Assembly: GCA_039814715.1 (NCBI GenBank)
Contig: JBCCAR010000019.1
Location: 4,763 to 68,762 of the forward strand
Source of the DNA: CAKZYD01 sp039814715
Lineage (GTDB): Bacteria > Pseudomonadota > Alphaproteobacteria > Sphingomonadales > CAKZYD01
Length of the DNA stretch: 64,000 nucleotides
Direction: 5' to 3'
Part shown: positions 28,381 through 37,660 of the stretch, one piece after another
Layout of the letters: every line of letters begins with the position of its first letter
How positions within the stretch are numbered: the first letter of the stretch is position 1
The notes under the pieces: generated by a model
Told to the model about the DNA's origin: nothing
Databases searched by the model: none
The model's input: the letters and a program-made list of their open reading frames with translations, nothing else
Made by a program: the position numbers and the translations under genes

Positions 28381-28749
28381 ATGCGCGTTTTATTCGACAA
28401 AATGGCTGTCTTTTTATCAGTGCTATGCATTGTGCATTGCCTGGCCATTCCTCTTTTACTTGTCGTCTTTCCAACCGCGCTTACCGGCGCCGCTCATACG
28501 GACATGACACATTACGTGTTGTTTATCGCTGCATTTCCGCTAAGCGTTTTTGCCATGTTTTATGGCTACCGGACCCACAAGCGCGCGCGCTATTCCCTGG
28601 TAGCCTTTCTTGGCTTAGCAGGCCTGGCCGCTGGGTTAGCCCTGCACGGCCTGACCTACGAAGTCTATGCAACGATCACCGGCGCAGTTGTTCTCGCGCT
28701 CGCTCATCTTGGGAACAAGGCAGCAGCTCAAACCGCCAGCGCGGTTTAA
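28381..28749 (+). CDS. MerC-domain membrane protein
   Basis: This 122-aa integral membrane protein has four predicted helices. The MerC signature SVLCIVHCLAIPLLL (a CxxHC metal-binding pair in helix 1) is at residues about 13-27. MerC proteins carry mercuric ions in mer operons, but stand-alone copies in alphaproteobacteria often sit with Zur-type regulators. With a Zur-type box immediately upstream, a role in zinc uptake during limitation is more likely than mercury transport (inference). GGAAAA precedes the ATG. An upstream in-frame start at 28312 would place the operator inside the coding region and is rejected. Confidence 0.85.
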   Translation: MRVLFDKMAVFLSVLCIVHCLAIPLLLVVFPTALTGAAHTDMTHYVLFIAAFPLSVFAMFYGYRTHKRARYSLVAFLGLAGLAAGLALHGLTYEVYATITGAVVLALAHLGNKAAAQTASAV

Positions 28750-28848
28750 CGCCGCGACACAGGCTATCAAACGCGCAGTTAGCGGCACTGTTCGATCAGA
28801 CAGCAAGATCGAACCAAAGGCAATGCGCTCAAGTAGAGCGACTGCCCA

Positions 28849-28925
28849 GTAGCGCGGAGATAATGGTGGAACTGCGCGATGAAAGATCGAACCGCAATCA
28901 ACGTGCTCAAGTAGCGCGGAGATAA

Positions 28926-28932
<7 letters not shown>
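28849..28932. repeat. Two copies of a 22-bp repeat containing the tRNA-Ala 3' flank, plus T-arm-like debris
   Basis: GTAGCGCGGAGATAATGGTGGA occurs exactly at 28849-28870 and 28911-28932; the second copy runs into the tRNA-Ala acceptor end. The 28871-28900 stretch after copy one also holds GATCGAACC, matching the tRNA T-arm. This suggests a partial duplication of the tRNA 3' end, as left by integration or slippage. Confidence 0.75.
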
Positions 28933-29001
<69 letters not shown>

Positions 29002-29070
29002 ACATTTGTCTCTCAGGCTCGATGTACGAAACAGGGTTTAAAAATGCAATGCCGCTTGGGGCGACCTGGG

Positions 29071-30306
29071 CTAGCGCTTGACGGCGACCAGCGGTTTTGC
29101 ACTCAGAGCGACGTAACTGCACAAAGCTGCTGCAAAAGTACAGCCGACATAGACTAAAATAAAGCCAACCAAATTAGGGGCTAATGTGGAGTTTACAATC
29201 GCCGACAGCGCAATTGCGACCGTCATACTCAGGACGCCCACAACGGAAGATGCCGTTCCAGCAATATCGGGCCGCACCGATAAGGCACCTGCCATAGACG
29301 CTGGATTAAACAGCCCGCCCCCCAGCGCGACAACAGCCGACGGCACAAAGATCATGGTCATGGAGGGCTGAATGAGGTTCCATAAGAAAATCGTAGCCCC
29401 AACAAGGCTCACGCTATGTCCGATGCGGGTCATGAGAGGAAGACCTAGAGAGGTTGCAAAGCGCCCAGCAATAAAATTGCCCGCCATATACCCAACCGAT
29501 AAAATCAGAAAATACAGGCTGAAGTCTTTGCCGGTACCGCCAAGGCGTTCAATGGTGGCAAACGGTGCGCCTGTGAGAAATGTGAAAAAACTGGCTGTGC
29601 CAAAGCCAAGCACACCGCAATAGGCCACGAAAGCTCGGTTTCGGATTAAGATACTCCCAGCCTCAACATAGCTCCGCAGATTGAGGCGCTCTAAGGGCGC
29701 ATGGTTGGTTTCGGGCACAAAGCGCCACGAAATCAAGAGAACAGCAGACCCAAACGCCATCAGAAACCAAAATCCGTAGCGCCAACTGCCAAGCGTTTCT
29801 AAGAAATACCCCAGGGCCGGGGCGACTGCTGGAACAGCGACCATAGCGGTTGTGATATAGCCATAGGCACTTGCGGAGCGCTCTGTGGGATAACAATCAC
29901 GCACGATGGCCCGGGTCAGGACAATCCCGCAGCAGCCGGTGAGCGCTTGTAAAAACCGGCCAAACAAGACGGACGTGAAGCTCGGCGCAAGGGCTAGCCA
30001 GACATTGGCCAAAATAAAGCCGCCGATCCCAACATACAGCAGCGGCTTGCGGCCATAACGATCCGACAAGGGACCATAAATCACCTGCCCAAAAATGAGG
30101 CCAACGATGTAAACAGTCAGAGCCCATTGCACATGCACGGAGGCAATCGAAAACTCGGCAGCGATGGCACCGATGGAAGGCTGAAAGATGTTGAGCGCCA
30201 AAGGCCCTACAGCCGATAATGCGACGAGAAGCCATAAAGCAGGCGGCTGCGCGCTGGCACCCGGCGCGGCGCTGGGAGCGTTAAGAGTATGTGCAGGCGT
30301 GGCCAT
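29071..30306 (-). CDS. Bcr/CflA family MFS multidrug transporter
   Basis: This 411-aa major-facilitator protein has twelve predicted helices. It carries the Bcr/CflA drug-resistance features: a long, Ala-rich N-terminus, FGQVIYGPLSDRYGRKP as the MFS loop-2/3 motif A, and a RFLQALTGCCGIVL helix 4 with the drug-antiport motif C region following. The substrate cannot be read. It lies upstream of tRNA-Ala on the same strand. Confidence 0.9.
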   Translation of the reverse strand: MATPAHTLNAPSAAPGASAQPPALWLLVALSAVGPLALNIFQPSIGAIAAEFSIASVHVQWALTVYIVGLIFGQVIYGPLSDRYGRKPLLYVGIGGFILANVWLALAPSFTSVLFGRFLQALTGCCGIVLTRAIVRDCYPTERSASAYGYITTAMVAVPAVAPALGYFLETLGSWRYGFWFLMAFGSAVLLISWRFVPETNHAPLERLNLRSYVEAGSILIRNRAFVAYCGVLGFGTASFFTFLTGAPFATIERLGGTGKDFSLYFLILSVGYMAGNFIAGRFATSLGLPLMTRIGHSVSLVGATIFLWNLIQPSMTMIFVPSAVVALGGGLFNPASMAGALSVRPDIAGTASSVVGVLSMTVAIALSAIVNSTLAPNLVGFILVYVGCTFAAALCSYVALSAKPLVAVKR

Positions 30307-30377
30307 TGTTATAGTATAGAGCGCTGAGCCGATCCGAACACTGTCATGGATGCATAGGTGCTAACCGCACGAGCCCG

Positions 30378-31910
30378 TCAAGACGATTTGGCCGCATTAT
30401 CAGGCAAGCTAATTGGCGCGACATTTGTTGCAGCCGGCGGGGTATCCAATTGCAAATCACGCCCCTGCGATGGCGCGCGCGCATCGGTTTCAACTAAGGG
30501 CAATTTGGCCACTGCTTCGCCGGTGCCTTCCACCTCAAGCTCGCGGAACTTACGCGCGTGCGGCATGACTGATGCTTCCAGGGATCCAACCATGCCATTA
30601 TAGGCGCTGACAGCCTTGTCGAGATGCTTGCCAGTGGCGGCAACTTTACCGCCCAGCGCCGACAAGCGTTTGTAGAGCTCCTGCCCTAGCCCAGCGATGA
30701 CTTTTGCATTCTGCGCCATATTTTCCTGCCGCCATCCATAGGCAATGGATTTTGCAATGGCCATGAAGGTTGTCGGCGTGGCAATGATGACTTTCTGTTT
30801 CATGCCGAAATCAAGCAATTGCGGGTCCTTTTCAACCGCAAGGAAGAACAGATTGTCGCTTGGCAAAAACATAACGACATAATCGGGCGCATTCTCCAGC
30901 GCGTCCCAATAGCGTTTCGCAGCAAGCAGCTTAATATGCTCGCGCACCTGTTTGGCGTGCAGCATCAAAAAATCTTCGCGCTCGTTGTCGCTACTGGCAT
31001 CCAGCGAATCGAGGTACGCTGACATGGAAGCCTTGGCATCGATCACGATAGAGCGATCGCCCGGCAGGCGCACGATGGCATCAGGCGTCAAGCGTTTATC
31101 GCCCTCACCCACACTGACCTGGGTTTCAAAATCAACATATTCTGCCATGCCGCAAAGCTCCATTATGTTTTGGAGCTGGTGTTCCCCCCAGCGGCCGCGC
31201 GCTTTGGGCGAAGCGCGCATGGCCTGGGCCAATTTGGCGGCTTCAGAGCGCACATCCTGCTGCCCAGCAGCAACGTTTTTGAGTTCCGCCGATAAGGCAC
31301 CATAGGCTTCCTGCCGCGCCTTTTCGACTTCTGTCAAACCATGCTCATAGCGTTTCAATGTATCTTTAACTGGCTCCAGCATCTGCTGGATCGACTTGCG
31401 GCGCGTTTCCAAATCCGCTTCTGCGCTTTGCCGATGCTTCACAAAGGTTTCATTGGCTAAGTCCAAGAACGCCTTTCGATTGGTGTTCAGCGCTTGGTTG
31501 GCCATCACATCAAATTGCTTTTGCATATCTTCGCGCAGCGCCGTGAGATGGGCGATTTCTTGCTGCATGGCCTCTTCACGCGCTGTGGTTTTCGCTTCAA
31601 GCGCGGCGCGCGCGGCCTGCGCAGCGGCCAGCTGTTGCTGGGCTGCTTCTAGCGCTGGGCGCACACGTTCCAGTTCTTCCGCCTTCGCTGCCTGTGTGTG
31701 CAGCGCGGCCATGGCATCCTCAAGCCTTGTTTGAAACAGCTGCACTGCCTCTTGCGCATCTTTCAGTCCAGCGCTTGCCTCCCGCAGCGCCCGTCCACGA
31801 TAGAAAAACGCCACCAACATTCCCATAAAAGCAAGCACAAGAACGCTGATAGCGCCAAGCACATGTGGTAGCCAATTTGAAACAAAGCTCAATATCTGCG
31901 GTTCTTGCAT
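30378..31910 (-). CDS. rmuC: DNA recombination protein RmuC
   Basis: This 510-aa protein has one N-terminal transmembrane helix (about residues 14-34), a long coiled coil (about 40-190, Ala/Gln/Glu-rich), and the RmuC nuclease-fold domain with GRWGEHQLQNIMELCGM and VIDAKASMSAY. RmuC limits inversions at short repeats. An earlier start at 31991 is rejected because the helix begins after 31910. Confidence 0.93.
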   Translation of the reverse strand: MQEPQILSFVSNWLPHVLGAISVLVLAFMGMLVAFFYRGRALREASAGLKDAQEAVQLFQTRLEDAMAALHTQAAKAEELERVRPALEAAQQQLAAAQAARAALEAKTTAREEAMQQEIAHLTALREDMQKQFDVMANQALNTNRKAFLDLANETFVKHRQSAEADLETRRKSIQQMLEPVKDTLKRYEHGLTEVEKARQEAYGALSAELKNVAAGQQDVRSEAAKLAQAMRASPKARGRWGEHQLQNIMELCGMAEYVDFETQVSVGEGDKRLTPDAIVRLPGDRSIVIDAKASMSAYLDSLDASSDNEREDFLMLHAKQVREHIKLLAAKRYWDALENAPDYVVMFLPSDNLFFLAVEKDPQLLDFGMKQKVIIATPTTFMAIAKSIAYGWRQENMAQNAKVIAGLGQELYKRLSALGGKVAATGKHLDKAVSAYNGMVGSLEASVMPHARKFRELEVEGTGEAVAKLPLVETDARAPSQGRDLQLDTPPAATNVAPISLPDNAAKSS

Positions 31911-32000
31911 GGAACCTAACGTGAACCTGCTTCTTTTGTGATGCAAGACAAAAACGCATATGGCGCTAGACTTTTCCCCAGAAAGACGCATGGTCGGGCC

Positions 32001-32495
32001 ATGGCGAACTCTACCTCTTCCTCTTTTACCCGCTGGCTGGTCCTCATTGGCCTCACCGTCGTGATTGTTGGCCTCGGCGGCCTGGTCGGCGCAGTGACGG
32101 GCACTGGCGATAGCCTATGGTATCAAGCGCTCGAAAAACCTTTCTTCAACCCACCTGGCTATGTCTTCGGGATCGTCTGGCCGATTTTGTACACCCTTAT
32201 GGCGATTGCGACATGGCTCATCTGGCAGGCCCCAGCCACGCCGCAGCGCCAACGCGCTTTAACGCTCTTTGGCGTGCAATTGGCCTTCAACTACGCCTGG
32301 CCATTCATGTTCTCTGTCTTTGAAATGATCGGCGTCGCGGCAGTCTGGATATTGGCGCTGGTTGTTATTTTATTCATGACCGTACGCGCATACGCAAAGA
32401 TTATACCCATCACCGGCTGGATGTTGGCGCCCTATCTTGCCTGGTCGACCTTTGCTTTCGTGCTCAATGCCAGCATTTTTTACCTGAACGCCTAG
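32001..32495 (+). CDS. tspO: TspO/MBR-family protein (tryptophan-rich sensory protein)
   Basis: This 164-aa membrane protein has five helices. The TspO signature W-Y-x-x-L-x-K-P-x-x-x-P-P is visible as WYQALEKPFFNPPG, and the VFGIVWPILYTLMA stretch follows. TspO binds porphyrins and affects tetrapyrrole or oxidative-stress signalling in alphaproteobacteria. The ATG at 32001 is the family start. It is divergent from rmuC. Confidence 0.93.
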   Translation: MANSTSSSFTRWLVLIGLTVVIVGLGGLVGAVTGTGDSLWYQALEKPFFNPPGYVFGIVWPILYTLMAIATWLIWQAPATPQRQRALTLFGVQLAFNYAWPFMFSVFEMIGVAAVWILALVVILFMTVRAYAKIIPITGWMLAPYLAWSTFAFVLNASIFYLNA

Positions 32496-32585
32496 GAACA
32501 GCGGGCTTTCTGAACTGTAACAACTGCGAGGGGCTTTAGAGCGCGCACATTGGTACTCTCTTTCTCTAGCGAAGGAGGACTTATC

Positions 32586-34784
32586 ATGCCCCAGGAACGC
32601 AAACACGTGATCTGCCGCTCCTGCCATGCCCATTGCGGATTGGTAGTCGATTTTGAAGAAGGCAAACCCGTTGCAACCCACGGAGACAAAGATAACCCCG
32701 CCTTCCACGGCTATAGCTGCATCAAAGGACGCCGCTTGGCTGAGCAGCACTTTATGGAAAGCCGGCTTCTCAGTTCCAAAAAGCGCGCCGCAGATGGCAC
32801 ACATGAAAACATTCATTGGGAAACGGCAGCGCAAGAAGTCGCAGACAAGATCGCCGATATTCAGGCCAAGCACGGCAAGGATAGCGTCGCACTTTATGTG
32901 GGCACCTTTGGCTATACGAACTTAGCCTCCCATGCGTTCTCTCTTGCCTTCATGCGCGCAATCGACAGCAAAATGGTGTTCACCTCCGTCACCATAGACC
33001 AGCCGGGCAAAGGCATTTCGCTGGCCGAACATGGCCCATGGCTCGCTGGTGGGTATCGCCATGAGGAATGGGACGGCCTGATGCTGGTAGGCACAAATCC
33101 ACTCGTTTCCATGAACGGCGGGATTGGCGTAAACCCGGCAAAAAACCTGCACCAGGCGAAAAAGCGCGGCATGAAGCTGATTGTGATTGATCCGCGGGTC
33201 TCCGACAGCGCACGCCAAGCGGACCTGCATCTCCAATGCCGCCCAGGCGAAGACCCGCTTATTTTAGCCTCTATCGCGCGGCAGATTATTCAAGACGGCC
33301 TGTATGATAGAGACTTTGTAAAGCAGGAAACGGATGGGTTTGAAGCCTTAAAAGCAGCCGTGGAGCCCTTTACGCCAGACCTCGTTGCCGCGCGCGCGGA
33401 CGTGAAGGCTGAAGACATCGTCAAGGCAGCGCGTCTGTTCGGGGCCTGCAAAAAAGGCCATGTCTCGGTGGGCACCGGCCCGAACATGGCAGGCTTCGGC
33501 AACATTACCGAATACCTTAACTTAGCCATCACATCGCTCATGGGCCATTGGCGCCGTGCGGGAGAGGTCAAGCGCAATGCAGGCGTCTTCATCAAACCGC
33601 TTCCAGAGATCGCTGCCTCTCCTGGGCCCATGCCAGCCACGGGCTTTGGCAAAAAACTGCGGGTGCGCGGCATGGAAGAATCCATCGCGGGCCTGCCCAC
33701 CGCAGCGCTTGCGGATGAAATTTTAACGCCGGGCGAGGGCCAAATCAAAGCGCTGATTTGCCTAGGCGGAAACCCCGTGCTCGCCTGGCCGGACCAGATC
33801 AAAACTGCGCAGGCCATGGACGCGCTTGATCTTTTGGTCTGCTTTGATGTGCGCATGTCCAAAACATGTGATGTGGCTGATTACGTGATCGCGCCCAAGC
33901 TGCACTATGAGATTAAAGGCACAACGGCGGCCAATGAGCTTTTTGGCTCTTTCGGCGCAGGCTGGGGCTTTGAAGAAACTTATGGCCAAGTCAGCGAGCC
34001 CATCTTGGATACGCCAGAGGGGTCTGAGCTGTGCGAGGAATTTGAAGCCATTCACGCCATGGCAGCCCATTTGGGCAAACCACTAGACGTCAAATCTTTT
34101 GCTCTCTTGGACCCGGAGGAAGCGGAAGACAATCTGACCCATGTGCCAACCCAGCAGAGGCCAACGCCCATGGAAGCGCTAGAGGCGACGCTGAATGGCT
34201 CGCCTGTGCCCATTCGAGAGGCGTTTGGCGACGTTGAGGTCCACAAAGGGAAAGTGTGGGAGCGCACAAAAGAGGTCGCCGCGAAGCCAGATGATTGGCA
34301 GACTAAGCTCAATATCGGCAGTGCTTCCATGCTGGCTGAGCTGGCCCAGTGCCAAGAGCGGCTGGACGCACCTCCTGAATTGGAAGACTACCCTTTCCGT
34401 GTGATCAGCCGGCGGCTGAACGACATTCACAATTCCAACTGGCATGAAGACCCCGTGCAGCGAAAGCGCATCCCGCACCACCCAGCGTTCATGAACCCCG
34501 GTGATTTGGACCGTTTATCGCTGCAAGACGGCGATACCATCGTCATCGAATCCCGTCGCTCGACAATCTCATGCGTGGCCTGCGCGGCGCCGGATGTGCG
34601 TGAAGGGTGCTTATCCGTCCCGCATGCATGGGGCACGGCGCCGAGCGAAGGAGAAGACCCCCGCGGCGAAGGCGGCAACACCGGCCGCCTGAGCTTTGCT
34701 GACAAGGACTTCGACCAGAAAACCGGCATCCCTTTGATGAGCGCTATCCCGGTCAAAGTGCGCCGCGCCGAGGCCGCCGCTTAA
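32586..34784 (+). CDS. Molybdopterin oxidoreductase (assimilatory-type, 4Fe-4S)
   Basis: This 732-aa enzyme belongs to the DMSO-reductase superfamily. The N-terminus has CRSCHAHC then YSCIKG, giving the four cysteines of a 4Fe-4S cluster. The molybdopterin regions LMLVGTNPLV, VIDPR and the dinucleotide-binding C-terminal domain are present. No small subunit or chaperone is adjacent, and the missing signal peptide suggests a cytoplasmic location. The substrate is not known. GGAGGA lies 6 bases before the ATG. Confidence 0.88.
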   Translation: MPQERKHVICRSCHAHCGLVVDFEEGKPVATHGDKDNPAFHGYSCIKGRRLAEQHFMESRLLSSKKRAADGTHENIHWETAAQEVADKIADIQAKHGKDSVALYVGTFGYTNLASHAFSLAFMRAIDSKMVFTSVTIDQPGKGISLAEHGPWLAGGYRHEEWDGLMLVGTNPLVSMNGGIGVNPAKNLHQAKKRGMKLIVIDPRVSDSARQADLHLQCRPGEDPLILASIARQIIQDGLYDRDFVKQETDGFEALKAAVEPFTPDLVAARADVKAEDIVKAARLFGACKKGHVSVGTGPNMAGFGNITEYLNLAITSLMGHWRRAGEVKRNAGVFIKPLPEIAASPGPMPATGFGKKLRVRGMEESIAGLPTAALADEILTPGEGQIKALICLGGNPVLAWPDQIKTAQAMDALDLLVCFDVRMSKTCDVADYVIAPKLHYEIKGTTAANELFGSFGAGWGFEETYGQVSEPILDTPEGSELCEEFEAIHAMAAHLGKPLDVKSFALLDPEEAEDNLTHVPTQQRPTPMEALEATLNGSPVPIREAFGDVEVHKGKVWERTKEVAAKPDDWQTKLNIGSASMLAELAQCQERLDAPPELEDYPFRVISRRLNDIHNSNWHEDPVQRKRIPHHPAFMNPGDLDRLSLQDGDTIVIESRRSTISCVACAAPDVREGCLSVPHAWGTAPSEGEDPRGEGGNTGRLSFADKDFDQKTGIPLMSAIPVKVRRAEAAA

Positions 34785-34883
34785 ACACGGATCATTCGGA
34801 GACGTCAAACTAGATGTGAGGCCATGGCCTTCGCATGCGATTAAGGCTAAGTGTTAGCAGGCGTATTAAGAGGTGTCTGCCAG

Positions 34884-36293
34884 ATGTCCGCATTCCGCTT
34901 CATTCTTCTTTGCATACTTGTCTTTGGTTTAAATGACGATGCGCTTGCGTTAACCGCCATTATCAACGCGCGGCTGGTCACGATGGACAGCGACTACCGT
35001 GTCATCAACGACGCAGTGGTATTGGTCGAAGGCAATACAATCACGGCCATAGGCGGCGCGGACCTTCTCGAGGGCGCGAGCCCCATCAAAGTGATTGACG
35101 CACGCGGCAGCATTGTGATGCCGGGCATGATTTCGCTGCACAATCACACGCCCATGGTCGCCTTCAGGGGCATCGGCGAATACAACGTCGACAACCTCTT
35201 GTTTGATGTCATGTTCCCGCTTGAAAAAGAGCTTTTAAACCGGGAGCTCATCCACGTCTCCGCGCGCCATGCCGCCATGGAACTTGCTCTAGGCGGTGTC
35301 ACCTTAGTGACGGATATGTACTACCATGAAGATGAAGTCGCCAAAGCAACACGCCAAGTCGGCATTCGCGGCGTCTTAGGCGAAACCGTGATCGGCTTTC
35401 CCGTTGTCGATGCAGCCGAACCTTTTGGCGGCCTAGCCTACGCTGAGACGTTCATCAAAGAATTTAAAGATGACCCGCTAATCATTCCCGCCGTTGCGCC
35501 GCATGCGCCTTATACAGTGTCACCTGAAATGCTGCGCCAATCGCGCGCTCTGTCAGAAAAATATGATGTGCCGATGGTGATGCATATGGCGGAGTTCGGC
35601 AATGAAAAGGCCCTCATTCAAGACCGCTTTAACAGCATGGAGCCAGGCGAAAGTATCATTGAGTATCTCGACCGGATCGGCGCGCTGCATGAACGTCTTT
35701 TGGGCGCGCATGTGATTGAGCTAGACGATGATGATATCGAGATTTTGAAGGCGCGCGGCGTTGGCGTAGGCCATAATCCAAAAGCCAATATTAAAGGCGG
35801 GCAGAACCTAGCGCCCGCTTGGAAAATGTATCATGCAGGCATCGCCATAGGCCTTGGCACGGATGGCCCCATGTCTTCAAATCAGCTCGATATCCTGAAC
35901 GTGATGGGCTATGCCGCCCGCGTTGCGCGCATGAAGTACAAAGACACAAAAGCCTTTACCCCCCGCGAACTTGTGGAGATGGCAACCATCGGCGGCGCGC
36001 GGGCGCTCGACCTTGAGCGCGATATCGGCTCCATCGAAGTTGGAAAAAAAGCGGACCTTGTGATCTTAGATAGCCAGGCGCCCAATATGCAGCCATCCTA
36101 CGACCCCTATGCCACCATTGCTCACCAAGCCTATGCCGGCAATGTGCGTACCGTCATGGTCAATGGCGCGGTCATCGTTGAAGATGGCCAACTCCTCACC
36201 ATCGACCGCGGGGCCCATGATGCCCAGTGGCAAGCCGTGATGAAAACGGTTAGCGACTTCCGCAAAACACTCGCAGCCGAACCGAAAGACTAG
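34884..36293 (+). CDS. Exported metal-dependent amidohydrolase (TRZ/ATZ-like)
   Basis: This 469-aa protein has a signal peptide (about residues 1-20), then the amidohydrolase barrel: HNH metal pair in ISLHNHTPM, HAPYTVSP, MHMAE, and the metal Asp in LGTDGPMSS. This resembles the S-adenosylhomocysteine deaminase/chlorohydrolase group, but those are cytoplasmic; export is unusual. It precedes a DUF917 gene by 113 bp, a family tied to hydantoin or cyclic-amide breakdown. The exact substrate is unknown. Confidence 0.82.
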   Translation: MSAFRFILLCILVFGLNDDALALTAIINARLVTMDSDYRVINDAVVLVEGNTITAIGGADLLEGASPIKVIDARGSIVMPGMISLHNHTPMVAFRGIGEYNVDNLLFDVMFPLEKELLNRELIHVSARHAAMELALGGVTLVTDMYYHEDEVAKATRQVGIRGVLGETVIGFPVVDAAEPFGGLAYAETFIKEFKDDPLIIPAVAPHAPYTVSPEMLRQSRALSEKYDVPMVMHMAEFGNEKALIQDRFNSMEPGESIIEYLDRIGALHERLLGAHVIELDDDDIEILKARGVGVGHNPKANIKGGQNLAPAWKMYHAGIAIGLGTDGPMSSNQLDILNVMGYAARVARMKYKDTKAFTPRELVEMATIGGARALDLERDIGSIEVGKKADLVILDSQAPNMQPSYDPYATIAHQAYAGNVRTVMVNGAVIVEDGQLLTIDRGAHDAQWQAVMKTVSDFRKTLAAEPKD

Positions 36294-36406
36294 TCTACGG
36301 CGTTTGATCCACGCCGCATGACCAGCTGGAGCGAGCCTGACGGATTGCATCAGAAATGCTCTCATCCTATCGTCATGGCTTCAACATGTTTTTTTAGGGG
36401 CTAGTT

Positions 36407-37633
36407 TTGTTTTTCTCTTTGCGGTTTTTGCTGTGTCTCTATGTGTTTTCAGCGCTCGGCTGCTCCGCCCACGACCAACCGGATACTCAGCAAAATGAGC
36501 TAAAGGTCCGCACGCTCACGGAGCAAAACCTGCTCGATATTCTCGTTGGCGCCTGCATCCAGTCGACGCGCAATTGCGATCCAAGCCCCGAGATCGAGCG
36601 CGTCAAAGCGGCCCTCAGCGCTGGCAAAACATTCACCACAATCGCTATTGAAGACCTTCCTGATGACGCGCTGATCGCGGCCGTACAGGGCATTGGCGGC
36701 GGCGGGCCATGGGAGTACGTGATTGAGCGCACAACTGAGCAGGGCATTCCTCAGGTCACCGATCCAAGGCGCCGTGTCGTTAAGCTGCTTAGTGAATTTA
36801 CGGGAAAAGACGTGACAGCGCTTGTGCGCTCTGAAGCGGCAGGGGCAACGGCTGAAGCCCTTTTACTCGCTGCTGATATTGGCATCCCAACGGTAGATGG
36901 CGGCATCACCGGCAGAGCGGTCCCGGAAGTCCAGCAGTCTATTCCATGGATTAACGGCATCGCCTCGATCCCTACAGCCATCATCACCCCCTGGGGCGAT
37001 GAGATCATTATTCGCAAAGCTGTTGATGAATACCGCGTTGAAGACATCAGCCGCGCGGTCGCCGTGGCCAGCGGCGGCGACGCCTATATCAGCATGACAC
37101 CAATGTCAGGTGATCAAATTGGCCGCGGCGTTCTTGCAGGCGTTCTAGCCGACGCAGAGCTGTTTGGCCGCACTGTCCGCGAAGCGCGCAGCGCCGGCGC
37201 TGATCCAATTGCAGCCCTGATTTCTGTGGCGGATGGTTATTTGCTGTTCGAAGGCGCCGTAGAGACCACGCAGGAGCGCGGAGAGCGCGGCTTCAACTGG
37301 GTAGAAGCGACTCTTAAAGGCACGAACGCCTTCGCTGGAAAAACCTATAAAGTCTATGTCAAGAACGAGAACATTGTCGGCTGGATCGATGGCAAGCTTA
37401 GTGCGGTTTCACCCGACTATATGTACAATCTCAACCCTGATACTGGAGAATCGGCGCTCGGTGTGGGCTATGGCGGATATGTTGTAGGCGAGAAGATCGC
37501 CATGATCGGCGTGCGCGCCCATGCAAAGTGGCGGACACAAAAAGGCATAGACCTCATCGGCCCCCGGCATTTCGGCTTTGACTTTGACTATGTCCCGATT
37601 GAAAAACTACAAGCCGCTTTAGCTTCGCAATGA
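36407..37633 (+). CDS. DUF917-domain protein, probable lipoprotein
   Basis: This 408-aa protein starts with a hydrophobic leader ending SALGC, a lipobox, so it is probably membrane-anchored. The remainder is the DUF917 / S-methyl-thiohydantoin desulfurase domain, including GIGGGGPWEYVIERT near residue 95 and GADPIAALISVADGY. The start is a TTG with AGGGG about 8 bases upstream. It follows the exported amidohydrolase and probably works with it on a cyclic amide; this is an inference from neighbourhood. Confidence 0.72.
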   Translation: MFFSLRFLLCLYVFSALGCSAHDQPDTQQNELKVRTLTEQNLLDILVGACIQSTRNCDPSPEIERVKAALSAGKTFTTIAIEDLPDDALIAAVQGIGGGGPWEYVIERTTEQGIPQVTDPRRRVVKLLSEFTGKDVTALVRSEAAGATAEALLLAADIGIPTVDGGITGRAVPEVQQSIPWINGIASIPTAIITPWGDEIIIRKAVDEYRVEDISRAVAVASGGDAYISMTPMSGDQIGRGVLAGVLADAELFGRTVREARSAGADPIAALISVADGYLLFEGAVETTQERGERGFNWVEATLKGTNAFAGKTYKVYVKNENIVGWIDGKLSAVSPDYMYNLNPDTGESALGVGYGGYVVGEKIAMIGVRAHAKWRTQKGIDLIGPRHFGFDFDYVPIEKLQAALASQ

Positions 37634-37660
37634 CGGTTTGGCATGCAAACCCGCTCGTTC

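Noticed and set aside
32360..32374. TGTTATTTTATTCAT in tspO as a Zur box
   Set aside because: The right half-site does not match TAACA, and it lies inside a coding region.
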